From Rhodospirillales bacterium (GTDB taxonomy: Bacteria; Pseudomonadota; Gammaproteobacteria; Steroidobacterales; Rariloculaceae): a DNA stretch of 10,360 nucleotides. Shown here one piece after another: positions 6,683-10,360 of this stretch. The notes under the pieces were generated by a model that did no database searches, was not told the DNA's origin, and was given only the letters and a program-made list of their open reading frames with translations. The stretch spans positions 1-10,360 of the forward strand of contig JAHEEO010000103.1 of assembly GCA_024640665.1 (NCBI GenBank), given 5' to 3'. Positions within the stretch are counted from its first letter, which is position 1, and each line of letters opens with the position of its first letter. The position numbers and the translations under genes are program-made.

Positions 6683-7924
6683 CTAGCTCGGCGCCGCTGA
6701 ATCTGGTTCGGCCAGACTAAAAACGGCTGCAAGCTTGTCGATGAGCCATTGGGTTTCGGCATCCGTAATCGTGAGCGGTGGAGCGATTCGCAAGACTTGG
6801 GAATGCGTGTCCTTGCACATGACACCTGCGTCGAGCAGTTGCAGCGCAAACCGCTTCGCGGTACCGAATTGCCGATCTATCTGAATCCCAATGAGCAACC
6901 CTTTGCCGCGAACGGCTTGAATAGCGGGCGTGTCGAAACGCTCGATGGCGGATTGCAGTCTTTGCCCTTGTGCCGCGGCATTCGCCACTAGATCTTCATC
7001 AAGCAGTACCTGAATGGCAGCCATAGCCACTGCGCTGGCAAGCGGGTTGCCGCCAAACGTGCTGCCGTGATCGCCTGGCGCGAATGAATGCATGATTTCT
7101 CTGCTGGCGAGAACCGCGGAAACCGGATACATGCCGCCACCCAGTGCCTTGCCCAGCATCAGCACATCGGGTTGCGCCTGCTCGTGCTGGAACGCAAACA
7201 TGCGCCCGGTGCGTCCTAAGCCTGTTTGAATTTCGTCCAGCATCAACAATACGTTGTTGCTGGTGCAAATCTTTCGCACCTCGCTGAGATAGCCCGGTGG
7301 CGGCACGAGCACGCCGGCTTCGGCTTGAATGGGTTCTAACAATAGCGCAGCCGTATTTGGTGTAATGGCCTTCGCTAATTCCGCTGCATTGCCGAACTCT
7401 ATTGAGACGAATCCTGGCGTCGCCGGGCCGAAATCCTGCCAATATTGGCGCTCGCTGGAGAAGCCGGAAATCGTCGTCGTGCGACCATGGAAGTTATTGG
7501 CACAAACGATGATCTCTGCCTGATTAGCGGCCACGCCTTTTTTTGTGTACGCCCATTTTCGAGCGAGTTTGATGGCGGTTTCGACCGCTTCCGCGCCGGT
7601 GTTCATCGGCAGCGCATTCTCGAATTCACTCAGCTCGCACAGCAATTCGAGAAATGCGCCCATTTGGTCGTTATGCACGGCGCGGGATGTGAGGGTAAGC
7701 CGGGCCGCTTGTGTTGTCAGAGCGGCCAAAATCTTCTTGTGGCAGTGGCCTTGGTTTACTGATGAATAGGCGCTGATGCAATCGAGGTACTTATTGCCAT
7801 CGATATCCCATGCCCAACAACCCGCTGCTTTGCAGATAACCACTGGCAACGGGGCGTAATTGGGTGCTACGTAACGCTCGGTGCGGCTAATTTCAACTTC
7901 GGTAGCGCGTGAGTCATGGCTCAT
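6683..7924 (-). CDS. rocD: Ornithine aminotransferase
   Basis: This 413-residue PLP-dependent class III aminotransferase transfers the delta-amino group of ornithine to 2-oxoglutarate, giving glutamate 5-semialdehyde (in equilibrium with pyrroline-5-carboxylate) and glutamate. Diagnostic blocks are MNTGAEAVETAIKLARK (107-123), NNFHGRT (143-149), LDEIQTGLGRTG with Asp230 and Gln233, and MLGKALGGGMYPVSAV with the PLP lysine Lys259. Tyr23, Tyr53 and Arg148 align with human Tyr55, Tyr85 and Arg180. Tyr85 in particular distinguishes ornithine from GABA aminotransferases, so the specific name is well supported. An AGGAA ribosome site lies eight bases before ATG 7924. The gene is convergent with the catabolic operon (42 bases between stops) and stands alone. 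It links arginine/ornithine breakdown to glutamate and proline. Any link to a proline-type substrate of the aconitase X is speculative. Confidence 0.95.
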   Translation of the reverse strand: MSHDSRATEVEISRTERYVAPNYAPLPVVICKAAGCWAWDIDGNKYLDCISAYSSVNQGHCHKKILAALTTQAARLTLTSRAVHNDQMGAFLELLCELSEFENALPMNTGAEAVETAIKLARKWAYTKKGVAANQAEIIVCANNFHGRTTTISGFSSERQYWQDFGPATPGFVSIEFGNAAELAKAITPNTAALLLEPIQAEAGVLVPPPGYLSEVRKICTSNNVLLMLDEIQTGLGRTGRMFAFQHEQAQPDVLMLGKALGGGMYPVSAVLASREIMHSFAPGDHGSTFGGNPLASAVAMAAIQVLLDEDLVANAAAQGQRLQSAIERFDTPAIQAVRGKGLLIGIQIDRQFGTAKRFALQLLDAGVMCKDTHSQVLRIAPPLTITDAETQWLIDKLAAVFSLAEPDSAAPS

Positions 7925-8073
7925 GAGCGGCGTTCCTAAATGAGTTCAAACGATGGCTGAAGTGAGCAGTTTCGCATGAACCTCCGGCGATACAAGTGAG
8001 CTATCCACAGCCGCCGATTATTTGGCCACCTTGCCAGTCTAATAACCGATATCATTGCCGTGCTTGCAGTATT

Positions 8074-8088
8074 CCTGTCAGTGACAGG
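8074..8088. repeat. Perfect 15-base palindrome, candidate operator
   Basis: CCTGTCAGTGACAGG has seven perfectly matched bases on either side of a central G. Its length, symmetry and position between rocD and the exporter fit a binding site for a dimeric repressor, for example of the TetR or MarR type that often control drug exporters. No such regulator is encoded in the window, so the role is inferred. Confidence 0.5.
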
Positions 8089-8202
8089 CCTCATTACTTG
8101 AATGAAACCGCGTCGTCGCAGCTGGACTGGCTCCGTTAGCCGCACGCGCCGCAGCCTGTTGCCGTATGGAATAAGTCTGCGGCTGGCGCTCAGTCCGAGA
8201 TT

Positions 8203-8254
8203 CAATGATACATATAAAAATAGATTAATTAATTACTTATATGCTTTAACTAAT
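8203..8254 (+). promoter_or_regulatory. AT-rich segment with (ATTA)3, candidate exporter promoter
   Basis: This stretch is far richer in A and T than anything else in the window and lies directly before the proposed GTG start at 8255. It contains TATAAA (8213-8218), three tandem ATTA units (8224-8235) and TATATG (8238-8243), all compatible with a -10 element or UP-like sequence. No well-spaced -35 is evident. No Shine-Dalgarno sequence is visible before 8255, so translation may be leaderless or start elsewhere. Confidence 0.4.
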
Positions 8255-9649
8255 GTGATTCCGAGAAACGAAATAGCTTCATCAACCCAATCTGCAAGTC
8301 CGCGTCGCACGCTATTGATACTCGCAGTGGGCGTATTGATGGCGGCGCTGGATATCGCCATTGTCGGGCCTGCGTTGCCTGCGATACGGGATTCGTTCAG
8401 TGTCGATGAGCGGCAATTGTCGTGGGTGATTAGTCTATTCGTGCTGTTTAACGTCGTCGGTTCGCCGCTGCTGGCCAAGTGTTCAGACCGCTATGGCCGG
8501 CGCCTGATCTACGTTTGCAGCCTGGCCGTTTTTGTCATCGGCTCGGGAATCGTCGCCGCGGCGCCAGATTTTTCGGTGCTGCTGAGTGGCCGCGCGGTCC
8601 AGGCATTTGGCGCTGGCGGGATATTGCCGGTAGCCAGCGCCGTCATTGCAGATGTCTTTCCGGCCGAGCAGCGTGGGCGAGCGCTCGGCGCGATTGGTGC
8701 AGTGTTTGGCATTGCGTTTGTGCTGGGCCCAGTCCTCGGTGGCGTACTTTTGCCATTGGGTTGGCCGGCGCTATTTCTCGTGAATATTCCGATCGGCATC
8801 GTGTTGATGGTCGCCGCCTGGCGCAACTTGCCGGACATGGGCAGTCAGCGCAATACGCCGTTTGACGTCCGTGGTGCCGTCTTGCTGACAACCACATTGA
8901 TTTGCTGTGCATTGGCATTGACTCGAGTCGAGGAACTGTGGACGCAATTTAGCGCCGGAGGCAAATTCGTATTGCTGTATTTGCTTGCCGGTGGCGCTTG
9001 CGGGCTCTTGCTGTGGCGCGTAGAGCGGGCAGTTGAGGATCCAATCTTGCCGCCTGCTTTGTTCGGGTCTAAGCAGTTGCGGTTAATCGGTATGATCGCG
9101 ATCGCGACCGGTCTGGTTGAGGCCTGCATGATTTTTCTGCCGGCAGTTGCCGTGTCTCAGTTTGCGGTATCCGAAGCATCGGCCAGTTTCATGTTGCTGC
9201 CGTTAGTAGCGAGTCTCATTGTGGGTTCACCGCTGGCAGGCTATGGAGTTGATCGGTTCGGCGTAAAGCCGATCATTCAGACGGGCTTATGCCTAGTCGT
9301 TGCCGGTTTGCTTGCATATGCATTGTTGCCGCTTTCGAAAGTCAATTTCTATGCCGCTGGTGCCTGCATTGGCTTAGGGCTGTCGTCACTGCTGGGCGCG
9401 CCCCTGCGTTATGCAACCCTCGCCGAAGTGGGCAAGGAAAACCGTGGACTCAGTCAAGGGCTCCTGTCTTTGTCGTTGAGTTGCGGCCAAATCATCGGTG
9501 CTTCAGCCATCGGCGGGCTGATCGCGTCGCAAATGAATGCCGCGCTCGGGTTCCAAAACGCAATGCTCATCGTGGCAATTTGCGTTGCGCTGGCGACGCT
9601 GCTGAGTTTCGCGCTGCGCCCGTCGGGAGGGCCTGATTCGGCGGTATAG
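8255..9649 (+). CDS. DHA2-type major facilitator superfamily exporter
   Basis: From GTG 8255 this is a 464-residue integral membrane protein with about 14 predicted hydrophobic helices, as in the DHA2 (14-helix drug:H+ antiporter) family. Helix 1 carries ALDIAIVGPALPAI, matching the DHA2 LDxTIVNxALP signature. The loop between helices 2 and 3 has motif A (SDRYGRR), and helix 5 has the antiporter motif C (LGPVLGGVL). Proton-coupled export of a small molecule across the inner membrane is the likely role. The frame is open from ATG 8102, but the extra 51 residues are Arg-rich then encoded by AT-rich DNA, so a later start is preferred; GTG 8255 leaves a normal short cytoplasmic tail before helix 1. 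The start remains uncertain. The arsenite methyltransferase follows 97 bases downstream on the same strand, so export of an arsenical is possible, as with ArsQ beside ArsM in arsinothricin clusters. Sequence alone does not show the substrate. Confidence 0.9.
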   Translation: MIPRNEIASSTQSASPRRTLLILAVGVLMAALDIAIVGPALPAIRDSFSVDERQLSWVISLFVLFNVVGSPLLAKCSDRYGRRLIYVCSLAVFVIGSGIVAAAPDFSVLLSGRAVQAFGAGGILPVASAVIADVFPAEQRGRALGAIGAVFGIAFVLGPVLGGVLLPLGWPALFLVNIPIGIVLMVAAWRNLPDMGSQRNTPFDVRGAVLLTTTLICCALALTRVEELWTQFSAGGKFVLLYLLAGGACGLLLWRVERAVEDPILPPALFGSKQLRLIGMIAIATGLVEACMIFLPAVAVSQFAVSEASASFMLLPLVASLIVGSPLAGYGVDRFGVKPIIQTGLCLVVAGLLAYALLPLSKVNFYAAGACIGLGLSSLLGAPLRYATLAEVGKENRGLSQGLLSLSLSCGQIIGASAIGGLIASQMNAALGFQNAMLIVAICVALATLLSFALRPSGGPDSAV

Positions 9650-9746
9650 ATAGTTGGCCGGCGAACGTGTCGAGTTCGTGAAATAATGACCGCTGCAGTC
9701 AGGTCCGCTTGTTCTGAAGCGCTTGAGATGGTTGGGAGACATAGAC
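9650..9746 (+). other. Gap between exporter and arsM, with arsM RBS
   Basis: This 97-base gap contains a small inverted repeat, CGAAC (9662-9666) and GTTCG (9674-9678), without a U-run, so it is not a convincing terminator. GGGAG at 9734-9738 is a good ribosome binding site eight bases before the GTG at 9747. In the methyltransferase frame there is a stop at 9687-9689, so the gene cannot begin further upstream. Co-transcription with the exporter is possible but unproven. Confidence 0.45.
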
Positions 9747-10360
9747 GTGTTAGATTTTGTGAAAAAGTACTATGGCGAGATTCTCGAAAAGACCGGAGAT
9801 CTAAAAACCAGCGCGTGTTGTACGCTCGAGGCGCCACCGCGGCATGTGCGGGACGCATTGACCCTTGTGCACGACGAGGTTCAGGCCAAGTACTATGGAT
9901 GCGGGCTCGTGCTTCCCGAGGCGCTGGAAGGGTGCAGGGTGCTCGATTTGGGCTGCGGTTCTGGTCGCGATTGTTATCTGCTGGCTCAGCTGGTGGGGTC
10001 GGATGGCCGAGTCGTCGGAGTCGATATGACCGCTGAACAAATTGAGGTCGCAGTCCGGCACCGGGATTACCACGCAGAAAGGTTCGGCTATCCCCAGCCA
10101 AACGTCGACTTTCACACAGGTTACATCGAAGACCTGGCGAGCCTGCCGCTTGAACCCGAATCGTTCGACGTCGTTGTTTCGAATTGTGTGATCAACCTCA
10201 GCCCCGATAAAGCTGCGGTGCTCGAAGGCGCTTATAAGCTGCTTAAACCAGGCGGGGAAATCTATTTCGCCGACGTTTACGCTGATCGCCGCATACCCGC
10301 GGACGTCGCCAGCGACCCAGTACTGTATGGCGAATGCTTGGGTGGCGCATTGTATTGGAA
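9747..10360 (+). CDS. arsM: Arsenite S-adenosylmethionine methyltransferase, N-terminal 204 residues
   Basis: The gene starts at GTG 9747 behind GGGAG and runs off the window after 204 codons; relatives are about 350-390 residues, so roughly half is present. The protein methylates trivalent arsenic bound by cysteines, using S-adenosylmethionine, giving mono-, di- and possibly trimethylated forms. The SAM-binding motif is VLDLGCGSGRDCYLL (65-79), followed by VVGVDMT (89-95). Four cysteines expected of ArsM/AS3MT are present: Cys24 in TSACCT, Cys52 in KYYGCGL, Cys147 in SNCVINLSPDK and Cys197 in GECLGGALYW. From recalled family sequence they match human Cys32, Cys61, Cys156 and Cys206. The overall wording is strikingly close to animal AS3MT, for example YYGCGLVLPEALE and SNCVINL. 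An additional Cys25 sits beside Cys24. It is cytoplasmic and follows a DHA2 exporter; no arsR, arsB or arsC is visible. General UbiE-type methyltransferase is excluded by the cysteine set. Confidence 0.95.
   Translation, partial: MLDFVKKYYGEILEKTGDLKTSACCTLEAPPRHVRDALTLVHDEVQAKYYGCGLVLPEALEGCRVLDLGCGSGRDCYLLAQLVGSDGRVVGVDMTAEQIEVAVRHRDYHAERFGYPQPNVDFHTGYIEDLASLPLEPESFDVVVSNCVINLSPDKAAVLEGAYKLLKPGGEIYFADVYADRRIPADVASDPVLYGECLGGALYW

Larger units (their letters stand above)
7925..8254. promoter_or_regulatory. Intergenic region between rocD and the MFS exporter
   Basis: This roughly 330-base region separates divergent genes once the exporter start is placed at 8255. It contains the rocD ribosome site (7933-7938, read on the minus strand), a perfect palindrome at 8074-8088 and an AT-rich stretch at about 8203-8254. 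An in-frame ATG at 8102 would extend the exporter by 51 residues, but that segment (MKPRRRSWTG and onward) is arginine-rich, non-hydrophobic and unlike MFS N-termini, so I treat it as non-coding. No RNA gene is recognised. Confidence 0.5.

Noticed and set aside
6999..7442. 147-codon minus-strand frame inside rocD
   Set aside because: Alternative-frame shadow of a well-conserved ornithine aminotransferase.
8102..8254. N-terminal extension of the MFS exporter from ATG 8102
   Set aside because: The 51 extra residues are Arg-rich and then derive from AT-rich promoter-like DNA, there is no good ribosome site, and helix 1 of MFS proteins is normally near the N-terminus. Not fully excluded.
9717..9724. 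AAGCGCTT palindrome upstream of arsM
   Set aside because: An 8-base palindrome is expected by chance in a window of this size, and nothing else supports a site there.
9686..10036. 116-codon plus-strand frame starting at ATG 9686
   Set aside because: Frame shadow of arsM; the GTG 9747 frame carries all ArsM motifs and a proper ribosome site.
9454..10101. 215-codon minus-strand frame across the exporter end and arsM start
   Set aside because: It overlaps two convincing plus-strand genes, and its product is low in hydrophobic structure and rich in Arg/Pro/Ser with no motif.

Overview
The window looks like part of a proteobacterial chromosome, perhaps from an environmental (marine or soil) gammaproteobacterium. 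The basis is moderately high G+C, tightly packed genes, a Nu-class glutathione transferase, a Tat-exported enzyme and the overall protein style. No rRNA, tRNA or taxonomic marker gene is present, so this placement is only an inference. I see no insertion sequence, phage gene, CRISPR array or RNA gene.

Region 1 (1-6640) is a divergent block of catabolic enzymes around a short control region at 1866-2012. Leftward run a FAD-dependent oxidoreductase of the PF12831 type and, 25 bases further, the N-terminal part of an aconitase X (DUF521) large domain that leaves the window. Rightward run four closely spaced genes: a Nu-class glutathione S-transferase-like protein, a cytoplasmic amidohydrolase_2 family metal hydrolase, an NAD(P)-dependent aldehyde dehydrogenase, and a Tat-exported amidohydrolase of the chlorohydrolase/deaminase type. 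The control region holds two inverted repeats. Together these genes look like a pathway in which the exported hydrolase may act on an external compound, and the cytoplasmic hydrolase, dehydratase, flavoenzyme and aldehyde dehydrogenase process the products. The substrate cannot be read from the sequence, and I do not recognise the set as a described pathway.

Region 2 (6683-8254) carries an ornithine aminotransferase (rocD) on the minus strand, convergent with the catabolic operon. It is followed by a 330-base intergenic region with a perfect 15-base palindrome and a strikingly AT-rich stretch.

Region 3 (8255-10360) runs rightward: a 14-helix DHA2-type major facilitator exporter, then a truncated arsenite methyltransferase (arsM) that resembles animal AS3MT and keeps all four arsenic-related cysteines seen up to the window edge. 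Exporter plus arsM suggests arsenic biotransformation and possibly export of an organoarsenical, but the genes that would settle this lie outside the window.
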